36,463 nt of DNA from the NCBI GenBank assembly GCA_027533385.1, contig JAPZUE010000129.1, positions 1 through 36,463 on the forward strand, read 5' to 3'. This stretch comes from Rhizobium sp. Its GTDB lineage: Bacteria > Pseudomonadota > Alphaproteobacteria > Rhizobiales > Rhizobiaceae. How positions within the stretch are numbered: the first letter of the stretch is position 1; each line of letters opens with the position of its first letter. Position numbers and translations under genes: made by a program. Below the pieces are notes generated by a model. That model ran no database searches, had not been told where the DNA came from, and saw only the letters and a list, made by a program, of their open reading frames with translations. This document shows, in pieces, positions 15,636 through 24,515 of this stretch.

Positions 15636-16895
15636 CTAATCCGCGCAGGTGCCCAGGATCGGCGACATCAGCTTGATGTGGGCATCAACCCGTTCCAACA
15701 CTCTATCGGGGAGAACAGCTCGTTCAGGCAGAGACCACCAAGACTGGTTCACGCGCTCAACCGTCTCCGCAACAGCCTTCAGCACAGCAGCTTCCGGCAG
15801 TCGCGCACGATGAGCAAAGACTTTCCATCGCTGGGCGTTCATTGCCTTGAACGCCCTCTCACCGGCCAGCGACAATGCCATGGCGTCCGATGGAATGTAG
15901 GGCACAGTCGAGAGTACATCATAGACTGGGGCGAGTGCCGGCTTGTCGCCCTTTCCATGATAAATCAGCGACCAATTCTTCAGGTGCATGTCGCCATTTC
16001 CTGTCAGCACGGCCAAAGCCAGTCGCCGGACGAACTCAACGGCTGCGGCTGAAGAAACGGCGACTCCAAGAGCCGAAGCGATATCGTGATAGGCGGCACC
16101 TTCATATTTTCGCGACGGATAGATGCCGAACACCTGAGCGAAATCTTCGATATGGACGCGCTCACCACCGGCAACGCGATCGAAACGTTTGACGAGGAGG
16201 ACTTTGCCGTCGGACAATGTCGCAAACTCCTCCGGGATACATTCGAACTGCGATTGCTCCACGAGCTCACGTTCGGGCACGTCCATACCAATCGCTTCAG
16301 CCAAGGCGAGATTTGCAAATTCGTTTTCCGAGACACCGGGAAATGATGTAGATGGAAACTTGGCGATATATGACCCCTGCTCGTCGCCCAAGGGGATCGT
16401 CAGACCGCGACCCTTGCCTGTGTTTTTGATGACGGAGAGCTTCATCTGCACACCGGCGAGCGAAAACCGGGCCTTCGGTCTGATGGTGGTCAAACCCTCA
16501 TGACGAGCAACGGTGCCTTCGGTCGGGACAATTCGCACAGCCCCCGGCAGATCCGATCCGAGTGCTGCGAGCAAATCGAAATCATTTCCTGCACGCACAC
16601 TCCCTGAATGGTGCTTCTCCATCGCCTCGCGCAGCTTATCCTCTGGAAGAAGGTTCGCAAAGAAGGATGGCAAGGCCTTTGCGACAGGCTTCGGGTCCTT
16701 CCGCAAACCTCCCTGTGCCGCGCGAAATGACAGACTGAGGACTGGGAAACCACCCGTCTGACGATAACTCTCGTCAAAGCTGAACGCGTTGAAGTCTCCA
16801 GGCGTCCTCACGATCATGCCGACCTTCAGGTCATTCAGCAGCACGTTCAGTGAGGTTATGGATCTTGGATCAAGATGCACATCATACATTTCCAT
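15636..16895 (-). CDS. hipA: HipA-family serine/threonine kinase toxin
   Basis: A 419-residue kinase of the HipA family. The segment FSLAGVQMKLSV (Ser145) matches the activation-loop region that carries the autophosphorylated serine of E. coli HipA. IAKFP (Lys179) is the ATP-binding lysine. GNGDMHLKNWSLI holds the catalytic Asp302 and metal-binding Asn307, and APVYDVLST carries the second metal-binding Asp. The family phosphorylates a translation factor such as glutamyl-tRNA synthetase, causing growth arrest; the target here is unknown. The frame is open to 17021, but the first 42 residues overlap hipB in another frame, so the ATG at 16895 is preferred (16889 is also possible). It overlaps the end of hipB by 14 bases. 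Confidence 0.88.
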   Translation of the reverse strand: MEMYDVHLDPRSITSLNVLLNDLKVGMIVRTPGDFNAFSFDESYRQTGGFPVLSLSFRAAQGGLRKDPKPVAKALPSFFANLLPEDKLREAMEKHHSGSVRAGNDFDLLAALGSDLPGAVRIVPTEGTVARHEGLTTIRPKARFSLAGVQMKLSVIKNTGKGRGLTIPLGDEQGSYIAKFPSTSFPGVSENEFANLALAEAIGMDVPERELVEQSQFECIPEEFATLSDGKVLLVKRFDRVAGGERVHIEDFAQVFGIYPSRKYEGAAYHDIASALGVAVSSAAAVEFVRRLALAVLTGNGDMHLKNWSLIYHGKGDKPALAPVYDVLSTVPYIPSDAMALSLAGERAFKAMNAQRWKVFAHRARLPEAAVLKAVAETVERVNQSWWSLPERAVLPDRVLERVDAHIKLMSPILGTCAD

Positions 16896-17220
16896 CACCA
16901 TCAGGACTGGCGACGAAAGCAGGAAGATCATCTTCAGCGCCCCCGGGCTGCAACAACGCTTCGACCGCGGGGACCATAGCCTGCGGGATGAGCAGAAGTT
17001 CCAGACCAAGTGCGCGACCAATGTTGATCAGTGTGGTCGTACGGGCGGCGCTACATCCAGCTTCAATCTCGCGGTACCGCGGACGCGATAGCCCTGCCAT
17101 ATCCGCAACCTGCTCCTGGGTGAGGCCCAATGTCTTGCGCGACCTCTTGAGCAGCTGCCCTATGTCCTGAAGAGCTTCCGAATCTGACTTCATTTTATGC
17201 TTAAACGCGTCATTCCTCAC
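16882..17220 (-). CDS. hipB: HipB-like antitoxin, XRE-family repressor
   Basis: A 112-residue protein with an XRE/Cro helix-turn-helix: KRSRKTLGLTQEQVADMAGL and SRPRYREIEAGCSAARTTTL. The C-terminal tail (LQPGGAEDDLPAFVASPDGD) is acidic and probably contacts HipA. It should neutralise HipA and repress its own promoter. The start is uncertain: GTG at 17220 or ATG at 17193, neither with a good ribosome-binding site, which would fit a leaderless transcript. Downstream it overlaps hipA. The AT-rich upstream region holds several copies of a GATCATTTT-like motif that could be operators. Confidence 0.85.
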   Translation of the reverse strand: MRNDAFKHKMKSDSEALQDIGQLLKRSRKTLGLTQEQVADMAGLSRPRYREIEAGCSAARTTTLINIGRALGLELLLIPQAMVPAVEALLQPGGAEDDLPAFVASPDGDGNV

Positions 17221-17340
17221 AATATGATCCGTTTTTGTATCTCTTCACATCTCGCATGTCAAACAATGATACAACTAGGGATCATTTTCCATCAAAAGAT
17301 ATTTTTACAGATCATTTTTATGCGCGCCCAAGCCCGATTT
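17221..17340. promoter_or_regulatory. AT-rich hipBA promoter region with repeated GATCA motifs
   Basis: The 120 bases upstream of hipB contain ATGATCC (17224-17230), GGGATCATTTT (about 17279) and AGATCATTTTT (about 17309). The first two form inverted half-sites about 50 bases apart. HipB-type repressors bind spaced inverted sites and loop DNA, so these are candidate operators. This is inference. Confidence 0.35.
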
Positions 17341-17577
17341 GGATCGTAGCAGTCAATCCGGACTTTTCTTTTCGCCACTGTTGGTTATGGGATGGCCCGC
17401 CCTTCCCATAACCAATACCATGCCATACCGGGTGGTTTCATTTTACTTCCAGTGGATTGTGCTGTTGTGGCACGTCAGGAGATCGAACCAGGCGTCGCTG
17501 ACACCGAAAGAAGCCAGCCGAGACGGCGAAAAGTTCCCCGGTCTTGCGAGAGGCACAGCAGATGGCCTGGCAACCGG
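17341..17577. other. Intergenic region after the ABC permease gene
   Basis: No gene. It contains the long inverted repeat at 17381-17415. It is the 3' end of the eight-gene operon, but no GC hairpin with a T run was seen. Confidence 0.4.
17381..17415. repeat. 12-bp perfect inverted repeat, 11-base loop
   Basis: Arms TTGGTTATGGGA (17381-17392) and TCCCATAACCAA (17404-17415) around a GC-rich loop. The 16-mer CTGTTGGTTATGGGAT that includes the left arm recurs at 31932-31947, at the edge of the IS30 remnant. It could be a mobile-element end, a recombination site or an attenuating hairpin. There is no T run on either side. Confidence 0.45.
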
Positions 17578-18612
17578 TCAACGCCCGCCCACCATCATAC
17601 GGTAGCGGAACTGGTCAATGACAACGGCCAGAATGAGAAGCGAGCCGAGCAGAACCATCTGCATGTAGGAGCCAATCTGCATCAAGTTCATGCCATTCTG
17701 CACGAGCACGATGAAGAAGGCACCCAGCACGACGCTTTCGACGCGACCAATCCCGCCGCGTAGCGACACGCCAGCGATGACACAAGCCGCAATCGACTCA
17801 AGCGCGATCGAGCCCCCAAGATTGGTCTCCCCGCTCTCCACGCGCGCCGTCAGTAAAATGCCGGCGACCGAGGCCAGGAAGGCGCAGATGAGATAGGCGA
17901 TGAAGAGGGTCTTCCTAGTGTCAATGCCCGACAAGTTCGCGGCCTTCAAGTTGCCACCGACCGCATAGATGCGGGCACCGGTGCGGGTGCGGTTCATCAG
18001 GATCCACATGGCGGCAATGGCAACAATCGCGATCAGCACCGGGACCGGCACGCCGAACAGGCGACCGAAGCCGAAGACATTGCCGAATTCATAGGGCAGA
18101 TTGCCGATCGGCACACCGCCGGTCAGGAAGAGCGCAAAGCCCGCCCCGACCGATTGCACGCCAAGCGTCATGATGAAGGGCGAGACACCGAACTGGGCAA
18201 TACCGAGACCGTTAAGGGCACCGAGCGCGAGTGCGGCGAGAAATCCTGCCGACATGCCGAGCAGGATGACCAGCCAGACCATGTCGGGGAACTGCGCTGC
18301 GAAATAGACCATGGCAAGGGCGGATACCACGGATGTGAGCGCAATCGCAGTGCCGACGGCGAGATCAAAGCCACCGGTGACCAGAACCAGCATCTGACCG
18401 AGCGACACCAGCACCAGATAGACGGATTGACGGGCGACATTGGTGATGTTGTCCAGCGTCAGAAACTGCTTCGATGTCAAGGTGAAGAGGACCAGCGCGC
18501 CCAGCAGGAAAAACGGTAGCACGCCAAGCTTGATGAAAGCCGTCTTGATGACGGCGGCGAATGCCCTGCCCTGAGAGACCTGTGCTGCGGGTGAAGTGTC
18601 TACGCTGGTCAT
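17578..18612 (-). CDS. ABC transporter permease, CUT2 (RbsC-like) type
   Basis: A 344-residue membrane protein of the BPD_transp_2 family. About eight to ten hydrophobic helices are visible. Typical segments are FLTLDNITNVARQSVYLVLV, GQMLVLVTGGFDLAVGTAIA, MNRTRTGARIYAVGGNLKAA and the conserved SLRGGIGRVESVVLGAFFI. It forms the membrane channel for the adjacent ATPase and binding protein. Its ATG overlaps the ATPase stop codon (ATGA). It is the last gene of the eight-gene operon. Confidence 0.92.
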   Translation of the reverse strand: MTSVDTSPAAQVSQGRAFAAVIKTAFIKLGVLPFFLLGALVLFTLTSKQFLTLDNITNVARQSVYLVLVSLGQMLVLVTGGFDLAVGTAIALTSVVSALAMVYFAAQFPDMVWLVILLGMSAGFLAALALGALNGLGIAQFGVSPFIMTLGVQSVGAGFALFLTGGVPIGNLPYEFGNVFGFGRLFGVPVPVLIAIVAIAAMWILMNRTRTGARIYAVGGNLKAANLSGIDTRKTLFIAYLICAFLASVAGILLTARVESGETNLGGSIALESIAACVIAGVSLRGGIGRVESVVLGAFFIVLVQNGMNLMQIGSYMQMVLLGSLLILAVVIDQFRYRMMVGGR

Positions 18613-20123
18613 GCCCGTTGTCTTTCCTGATCAAAGAAGGCCGCAAGGACCGCCTGTTCCTGTATGCCCTCGCCTTCGAATTCAGCAGCGATGCGGCCAT
18701 GGCTGAACACAATGAGGCGATGGGCGAGATGCATGACCTCCGGCAGATCGGAGGAGATGACGACGACCGCCTTTCCGGCCTCGGCGATGGACTTGATGAT
18801 CCTGTAGAGCGCCGCGCGCGTGCCGACATCGACGCCAACCGTCGGTTCGTCAAAGATGTAGATGTCGAAGTCCTGGCCGAAGCTCTTGCCAAACAGGATC
18901 TTCTGCTGATTGCCGCCGGACAGTTTTGCGGTTGCGCGCTCAAGAAAGGCCTCGGTCAGGTCAACCCTTGAGCCGATTTCGCTGGTCTGCCTGTTCATGG
19001 CGCGTGTCGACAGGAAACCAAACCCGGACCGGCTGTCCTTGTGATCGATGACCGAGAGCGCGAGATTGGCGCGGGCACTGGCACCGAGGACCAGTCCCTC
19101 CTCCTTTCGGTCGGAAGGCAGGAAGAAGACGCCATGCTGCATCATGTGGCGGGTGGCGGCGCCGGTGCAATTCACTCCGTTCAGGGTCACGGAACCTGCC
19201 TCGACCGGCAGGAGGCCCATCAGGGCGCGGAAGCTGCGCGATTTGCCCGATCCGACGAGCCCGGCAACGCCCAGCACTTCGCCATGGCGGATATCGATAT
19301 CGACGCCCGCAACACCCCAGGCTCTGAGGCCCCTCACCGCCATGATCGGCTGCGGGTCAGGATGGCGGATGATCTGCGGATAGATCTCCTCCATATGGCG
19401 CCCGGTCATCATCTCGACCAGCCGTGTTTCCGTCAGCTCATGCACCGCGATTGTGCCGATAAGCCGTCCATCCCGAAGCACGGTAATGCGATCGGCGATC
19501 GGCTTGAATTCCTGTATCCTGTGCGAAATGTAGACAATACCGACGCCTGCCGCCTTCGCCTTGCCGATGAATTCGAAGAGTTTTTCCGTCTCGCGCTCCG
19601 TGAGGGAGGCGGTCGGTTCATCGAGGATCAGGATCCGCGCGTCCTGATGCAAAGCCTTGGCGATCTCGACCATCTGCTGCTCGGCGCGCGACAGGGAGAT
19701 GACTGACCGGCGGATGTCGATGTCAAAGCCCAGCCGGACAAAGAGCGCCTTCGCTTCGCGGTTCATCCGGCTGCGATCGACGAGGCCAAAGCGACGGGGC
19801 TCCTGTCCGAGAAAGATATTCTCGGAAACGCTCATGGTCGGGACCAGCGAAAACTCCTGGAACACGGCGCCGATGCCGGCCCGGCGCGCATCTGTCACCG
19901 ACTGGAAATGCCGTTCCTTGCCATCAATGACCAGCCGGCCTTCGCTTTGGGGCGTGACCCCGGCGAGGATCGAGATGAGCGTCGACTTGCCCGCGCCGTT
20001 TTCCCCGAACAGGACATGCACCTCCCCCGATTTCAGATCGAAGTCGACGCCGTCGAGCGCGCGCACGCCCGGATAGACCTTGGCGATGCCCGACATTTGC
20101 ACAAGAGTTTCGGTCACGGTCAT
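18609..20123 (-). CDS. ABC transporter ATPase, CUT2 (RbsA/MglA-like) fusion of two NBDs
   Basis: A 504-residue protein with two nucleotide-binding domains in tandem, as in RbsA and MglA. The first has Walker A GENGAGKST, signature LSRAEQQMVEIAKAL and Walker B ILILDEPTA. The second has a variant Walker A GLVGSGKS, signature LSGGNQQKILFGKSF and Walker B IYIFDEPTVGVD. The LSRAEQQ and LSGGNQQK signatures are usual in this family. The ATG at 20123 has AGGA upstream; a GTG at 20159 would add 12 residues that look non-coding. The gene lies 74 bases after the binding-protein gene. Confidence 0.92.
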   Translation of the reverse strand: MTVTETLVQMSGIAKVYPGVRALDGVDFDLKSGEVHVLFGENGAGKSTLISILAGVTPQSEGRLVIDGKERHFQSVTDARRAGIGAVFQEFSLVPTMSVSENIFLGQEPRRFGLVDRSRMNREAKALFVRLGFDIDIRRSVISLSRAEQQMVEIAKALHQDARILILDEPTASLTERETEKLFEFIGKAKAAGVGIVYISHRIQEFKPIADRITVLRDGRLIGTIAVHELTETRLVEMMTGRHMEEIYPQIIRHPDPQPIMAVRGLRAWGVAGVDIDIRHGEVLGVAGLVGSGKSRSFRALMGLLPVEAGSVTLNGVNCTGAATRHMMQHGVFFLPSDRKEEGLVLGASARANLALSVIDHKDSRSGFGFLSTRAMNRQTSEIGSRVDLTEAFLERATAKLSGGNQQKILFGKSFGQDFDIYIFDEPTVGVDVGTRAALYRIIKSIAEAGKAVVVISSDLPEVMHLAHRLIVFSHGRIAAEFEGEGIQEQAVLAAFFDQERQRA

Positions 20124-20197
20124 CCGCACTGGTTCCTGAACACTCAAATAAATGCCCACGGCGCATTCGCGCGCCGGGGGTTGCCTCGGGGGAGGTA

Positions 20198-21271
20198 TCA
20201 GTTGACCGAGAAGACCGGTGCAAAGCCATCCGGCGGCAGGATGTTGGTCTGCGGCACGGTTGCAATGTTGTCGGGATCGACGACGAAGATCTTCGGACCG
20301 ACATGCTTGACCAGTTCCTTGCCTTCGAGCGCACGAACCGCCTGATCGATGGCGATACGGCCCTGGATGACCATGGAATCGGCAGGGGCTGCGAGAATGA
20401 AGCCGCGTTTGATGCCTTCATAAACGCCGGGCGTCATGTAGAAGGCGAGCAGATCGACCTGGCCCTGCAGGCCACGTTCGCGGATGAGGCCCTGGGCTGC
20501 TTCCGCAGTCACGGCGGTGCCGGCAACATAGCGGACATCCGGCTCGGCCTGCAGCATGTCTTCGACCAGCTTCAGCTGCACTTCCTTGCCGGTATCACCA
20601 TATTTCGGCTCCAGCGCCTTGACGGCGGAGCCCTTGATGGCTTCGAGGAAGCCAGTATTGGCAGCCTCGACCCAGCCGGCACCGGCCGGTCCCGGGAACC
20701 AGCCAACCTTCACTTCTTCCGAACCCGCCGGGTGCTTCTTGGCGAGATAGGCGCCGGTCTCATAGCCCATGGTGTAGAAGGAGACGAGCGACTTTGCCGT
20801 GATGTCAGGCGAGGACATGCCGTTGATCACGTCGATGACCGGGATATTCTTCTTCTTGATCTCGCCGACGAGGTTGTTCAGTCCGTCAAACGAGATGGCG
20901 CCAATGACCACGGCCTGCGCACCACCAGCGACGCAGTCTTCGATCTGGCTGATCTGCTTGTTGAGTTCGGTATAGCCGCCGGCCTCGACGAGGTTCATCT
21001 TGACGCCGAGGTCCTTGGCCTGTTCGACGACACCGTAGTCAACGCCGAGCCAGTAGGCATCCTTCATATGCGGGAAGGAAACGCAGATGTTCCAGGGCTT
21101 TTCGGCCTTTTCCAGCGGCGTGTATTCGACATCGACGGGCTTAGCATCAGCGGCAAAGGGCGGCTCCATAGCCTGGGCAGGGTAGGGATACCAGCTATCG
21201 GCAAGCGTCGGGCTGCCGATGGACAGCGCAAGCAGCGAGCTTGCCAGTGTCAATGCGATTTTATGCGTCAT
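20198..21271 (-). CDS. TorT-like periplasmic substrate-binding protein
   Basis: A 357-residue periplasmic binding protein with a signal peptide (cleavage near TLA|DS). The sequence ICVSFPHMKDAYWLGVDYG followed by VVEQAKDLGV, LVEAGGYTELNKQISQIEDC and VIGAISFDGLN closely follows TorT, the periplasmic protein that binds TMAO for the TorS sensor in E. coli. Here there is no TorS; the gene sits with a CUT2 transporter, so the protein more likely delivers a small solute for import. An AGGGGAA lies 6 bases before the ATG. It starts 28 bases after pxpC. The ligand is unknown and could be a small polar, amide or N-oxide compound. Confidence 0.85.
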   Translation of the reverse strand: MTHKIALTLASSLLALSIGSPTLADSWYPYPAQAMEPPFAADAKPVDVEYTPLEKAEKPWNICVSFPHMKDAYWLGVDYGVVEQAKDLGVKMNLVEAGGYTELNKQISQIEDCVAGGAQAVVIGAISFDGLNNLVGEIKKKNIPVIDVINGMSSPDITAKSLVSFYTMGYETGAYLAKKHPAGSEEVKVGWFPGPAGAGWVEAANTGFLEAIKGSAVKALEPKYGDTGKEVQLKLVEDMLQAEPDVRYVAGTAVTAEAAQGLIRERGLQGQVDLLAFYMTPGVYEGIKRGFILAAPADSMVIQGRIAIDQAVRALEGKELVKHVGPKIFVVDPDNIATVPQTNILPPDGFAPVFSVN

Positions 21272-21299
21272 GATCGTTCCCCTTATTGGTTATTGATGA

Positions 21300-22268
21300 T
21301 CAGAAGAGTGCGCGGATCTGGTCAATCAGCGCGGTGCGGTCCTTGCGCGCCGTCAGGGCGGTTTCCATGTCGACCTTGACGAAGCGGGTGGGTGTATGCG
21401 GCTGCAATTGGCCAATCAGATCCATGTCTGCGGAAATCACCGTGCCGAGCATGAAATAGCCGCCACCGGAGACGGCATCGCGGTGCAGAATGATGGGCTC
21501 GGTTCCACCCGGGACCTGGATCGAGCCATAGGGATAGCAGCTGTCGACGATGTTCGAGGGATCGGAACCTGCGCCGAAGGGCGGCGTGCGATCGACGAAA
21601 TCGAGCTTGCGACCGCCCCGGAAGCGGTAGCCCATGCGATCGGCTTCAGGCGCCACTTTCCAGGTGTCCTCGAAGAAATTGCGGCCCGCTTCCTCGGTGA
21701 TGCGATGCCAGTAGAGACCCGGCAGGACGCGCAGTTCGGCCGGCATTCCCGGCCTGCGGCGCAGGACTTCTGGAATGTACTTTCCTTCAACGGCGTTCCG
21801 CGCTTGCCCCACGGGCAGATTGTCGCCGGCAGTAAGCGGCCGACCGTTCAGGCCGCCGAGTGCGCCAATGGCATAGGTCGAACGCGAGCCGAGCGCCAGC
21901 GGCACATCGATACCGCCTGATATGGCGATGTAGATGCGGGCACCGGTCTTCAGATAATCGAATGTCAGCACCTGGCCGGCCTTGACCCTGAAGGCCGCCC
22001 AGCCCGGCTTTTCTTCGCCATCAACCTTGATCGGCATTTCGGCGCCGGTGACGGCGACCATGGCATCTGTTTGAAACTCAAGCTTTGGGCCGATGAAGAC
22101 GGCTTCGAGGCCGGCAGCCCCCTCGTCATTGCCAACAAGCAGATTGGCAGCCTTCAGCGCCAGCCGATCCATGGCACCGCCAAGCGGGATGCCGAGGTGG
22201 AAATAACCCGGGCGACCGAGATCCTGGATGGAGGTGGCAAGACCCGGATGAAGAACCTTAATGGCCAT
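21300..22268 (-). CDS. pxpC: Biotin-dependent carboxyltransferase family protein (KipA/PxpC)
   Basis: A 322-residue protein of the KipA/PxpC family, also related to the C-terminal part of urea amidolyase carboxyltransferase. Family features are the start KVLHPGLATSIQDLGRPGYF, GIPLGGAMDRLALKAANLLV, AISGGIDVPLALGSRSTYAI, and the late RTPPFGAGSDPSNIVDSCYP region. With PxpA and PxpB it forms ATP-dependent 5-oxoprolinase in bacteria. Here biotin carboxylase and carrier genes are in the same operon, so it may be a true carboxyltransferase. The ATG overlaps the pxpB end by 11 bases. The real substrate is unproven. Confidence 0.88.
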   Translation of the reverse strand: MAIKVLHPGLATSIQDLGRPGYFHLGIPLGGAMDRLALKAANLLVGNDEGAAGLEAVFIGPKLEFQTDAMVAVTGAEMPIKVDGEEKPGWAAFRVKAGQVLTFDYLKTGARIYIAISGGIDVPLALGSRSTYAIGALGGLNGRPLTAGDNLPVGQARNAVEGKYIPEVLRRRPGMPAELRVLPGLYWHRITEEAGRNFFEDTWKVAPEADRMGYRFRGGRKLDFVDRTPPFGAGSDPSNIVDSCYPYGSIQVPGGTEPIILHRDAVSGGGYFMLGTVISADMDLIGQLQPHTPTRFVKVDMETALTARKDRTALIDQIRALF

Positions 22269-23133
22269 GGAGAATGTCCTCCAGCTTTGCGTTGTAGCCG
22301 TCGATGTCCTTGCTGAATTCGTTGAGGTCGAACTTCACCTCACGGATCGGCGGCGAGAAGCGTCCCTTGTCGACGTCTTCCACCGCCTGATCGTAGCCGT
22401 CGCGATCCACAGGCTTGAACTTGACGATGTCGCCGGGGCGGAAGAAGACCATGAAGTCCTTCAGATAGGACGTCGTCTGGGTCGGGTCGTAGATCGGCAT
22501 CGGCGTGATACCGAACATCTGGTAGCCGCCAGCGCCACGCACCGAGTAGATGCAGCCGAAGCAGCCGCCATGGCCGATGGTCAGGCGCGGCGTATCAGTG
22601 CGTGGGCGCAGATATTTCGGCACCTCGATCTGCCGCTGGCGCTCGACCATCTGATACATGAAAGGCAGGCCGGAAACGAAGCCGACCATCGAGACGAACC
22701 AGGGCGAACCGGCATGGGCCTTGATGAAGTCGTCGACCGAGGCGTAATTGTTGATCCTCGCTGCATAGTCGAGATCGGTGCCCGTGGGATCCTGATGGCG
22801 CTCGCGGAAACGCATCAGCGTCTCATGGGTCCAGGGATCGTTATAGAAGACCGGGATTTCGACGATGCGGGTGGAGATCACAGGCTCGGCCTTGGCCGCC
22901 GCAAGCTCGATCGCCTGCACTTCCTTCAGAAGGTCGTTGGGATGAATGACGTCGGGGTCAAACTTGATCTGGAAGGAGGCATTGGCCGGGCAGATTTCGG
23001 TAATGCCCTTGATGCCGGCCTGCCGGATGCCGCTGGTCATCGACATCGAATTGAAGAAGGCATCGAGGGACATTTCATCAGAGCATTCGACGAACAGGTG
23101 TTCGTCGCCGCCGAATGTATATCGCATGGGCAT
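22258..23133 (-). CDS. pxpB: 5-oxoprolinase subunit PxpB / KipI-family (allophanate hydrolase subunit 1)
   Basis: A 291-residue protein of the KipI/PxpB family. The features are RYTFGGDEHLFVECSDEMSL at the start, VEIPVFYNDPWTHETLMRF, FVSMVGFVSGLPFMYQM and the glycine segment TIGHGGCFGCIYSVRGAGGY before the final FRPGDIVKFKPVD. The family usually works with KipA/PxpC. It is longer than typical KipI (about 240 residues), mainly at the C-terminal end. The ATG at 23133 is chosen: AGGAGG lies 7 bases upstream and the ATG overlaps the biotin carboxylase stop (TGATG). Confidence 0.88.
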   Translation of the reverse strand: MPMRYTFGGDEHLFVECSDEMSLDAFFNSMSMTSGIRQAGIKGITEICPANASFQIKFDPDVIHPNDLLKEVQAIELAAAKAEPVISTRIVEIPVFYNDPWTHETLMRFRERHQDPTGTDLDYAARINNYASVDDFIKAHAGSPWFVSMVGFVSGLPFMYQMVERQRQIEVPKYLRPRTDTPRLTIGHGGCFGCIYSVRGAGGYQMFGITPMPIYDPTQTTSYLKDFMVFFRPGDIVKFKPVDRDGYDQAVEDVDKGRFSPPIREVKFDLNEFSKDIDGYNAKLEDILHGH

Positions 23134-24515
23134 CACGCAACCTCCTTTGGTGGGACAGCGGTCTGGAACGCGGTGTCCAGCCAGGGTTCGAGGAACCGGG
23201 TGTGGACATCGCCAGAGGCGACGGCGGGGTCTGCGGCCAGCGCCTGGTGCAACGGGGCGGTCGTAGCGAGCCCCTTGATCTCCAAGGTCTGAAGGGCCTC
23301 GCTCAGGCGGGCGATGCAGCTTTCGCGCGTCTCGCCCCAGACAATCAGCTTGCCGAGCAGCGAGTCATAGAAGGGCGGCACCTGATAGCCGGCATAGAGC
23401 ATGGTGTCGAAGCGGATGCCCCCACCTTCCGGAACCGTAAGCGCTTCGATCGTGCCGGGTGCCGGCAGGAAGCCGCGCGCCGGGTCCTCGGCATTAATGC
23501 GGCATTCGATGGCATGTCCCTGGACCTTGATCTCGCCCTGACGGACCGAAAGCCTGGCGCCGCCTGCAATGCGGATCATTTCCTGCACGAGATCGATGCC
23601 CGTCACCATTTCCGTCACCGGATGCTCAACCTGGATACGGGTATTGACCTCGATGAAATAGAATTCGCCGCTCTCCTCGTCATAGAGATATTCAACCGTG
23701 CCGGCGCCGCAATATTTGACCTCGCGGGCAAGCGCGACCGCACTGGCGCAGAGTTTGGCGCGCACGGCATCCGGCAGGCGGAAGGCGGGAGCCTCTTCCC
23801 ATACCTTCTGCCGGCGACGCTGCAGCGAGCACTCGCGCTCGAAGCAGTGGACCGCATCCATGCCGTCACCGAGTATCTGGACCTCGACATGGCGGGCGCG
23901 CTTGATGACCTTTTCGACATAGAGCCCCCCGTCACCAAAGGCAGCGAGCGCTTCGGCGGAAGCCTGCGGGAAATGGCGTTCGAAATCCTCCATGGTCTCG
24001 GCGATGCGGATGCCGCGGCCACCACCACCGGCAGCCGCCTTGATCATCACTGGAAACCCGATTTCTGCGACAACAGCGCGGGCGGTGTCGAGATCGTCGA
24101 TGCGACCATCCGATCCGGGAACGGTCGGCACGCCGGCGGTCTTCGCGACCTTGCGGGCCTCGACCTTGTCGCCCAGCAACCGGATGGCGTCCGCACTCGG
24201 CCCTATGAAAATGAGACCGGCATCCAAGACCGCTTGTGCGAATACCGCGTTTTCCGAGAGGAAGCCATAGCCCGGATGAACCGCATCGACGCCTGTCTCT
24301 ACAGCGGCCTTCATCACGGCTGCGATATTGAGATAGGACTTGGCGGCGGACGGCGGCCCGATTTCGATCGAAGCATCGGCCATCTTGACGGCCAGCATGT
24401 CGCGGTCGGCGGCGGAATAGACCTGCACGGTGCGGATGCCGAGGGCCTTTGCGGCCCGGATGATCCTGACCGCGATTTCACCCCTGTTGGCGACAAGGAT
24501 CGAGCGGATGGTCAT
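23133..24515 (-). CDS. accC: Biotin carboxylase (AccC-like), operon-specific paralogue
   Basis: A 460-residue biotin carboxylase that carboxylates biotin with ATP and bicarbonate. Motifs in order are ILVANRGEIAVRIIRAAKAL, HPGYGFLSENAVFAQ, the ATP-grasp glycine loop KAAAGGGGRGIR, ERECSLQRRRQKVWEEAPA, FIEVNTRIQVEHPVTE and RINAEDPARGFLP. Length and order match AccC. The RRRQKVWEE segment differs from the usual RRHQKLIEE. Because it lies between a carrier protein gene (ATGA overlap) and pxpB, it probably serves this operon rather than fatty-acid synthesis; the symbol reflects family only. Confidence 0.9.
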   Translation of the reverse strand: MTIRSILVANRGEIAVRIIRAAKALGIRTVQVYSAADRDMLAVKMADASIEIGPPSAAKSYLNIAAVMKAAVETGVDAVHPGYGFLSENAVFAQAVLDAGLIFIGPSADAIRLLGDKVEARKVAKTAGVPTVPGSDGRIDDLDTARAVVAEIGFPVMIKAAAGGGGRGIRIAETMEDFERHFPQASAEALAAFGDGGLYVEKVIKRARHVEVQILGDGMDAVHCFERECSLQRRRQKVWEEAPAFRLPDAVRAKLCASAVALAREVKYCGAGTVEYLYDEESGEFYFIEVNTRIQVEHPVTEMVTGIDLVQEMIRIAGGARLSVRQGEIKVQGHAIECRINAEDPARGFLPAPGTIEALTVPEGGGIRFDTMLYAGYQVPPFYDSLLGKLIVWGETRESCIARLSEALQTLEIKGLATTAPLHQALAADPAVASGDVHTRFLEPWLDTAFQTAVPPKEVA

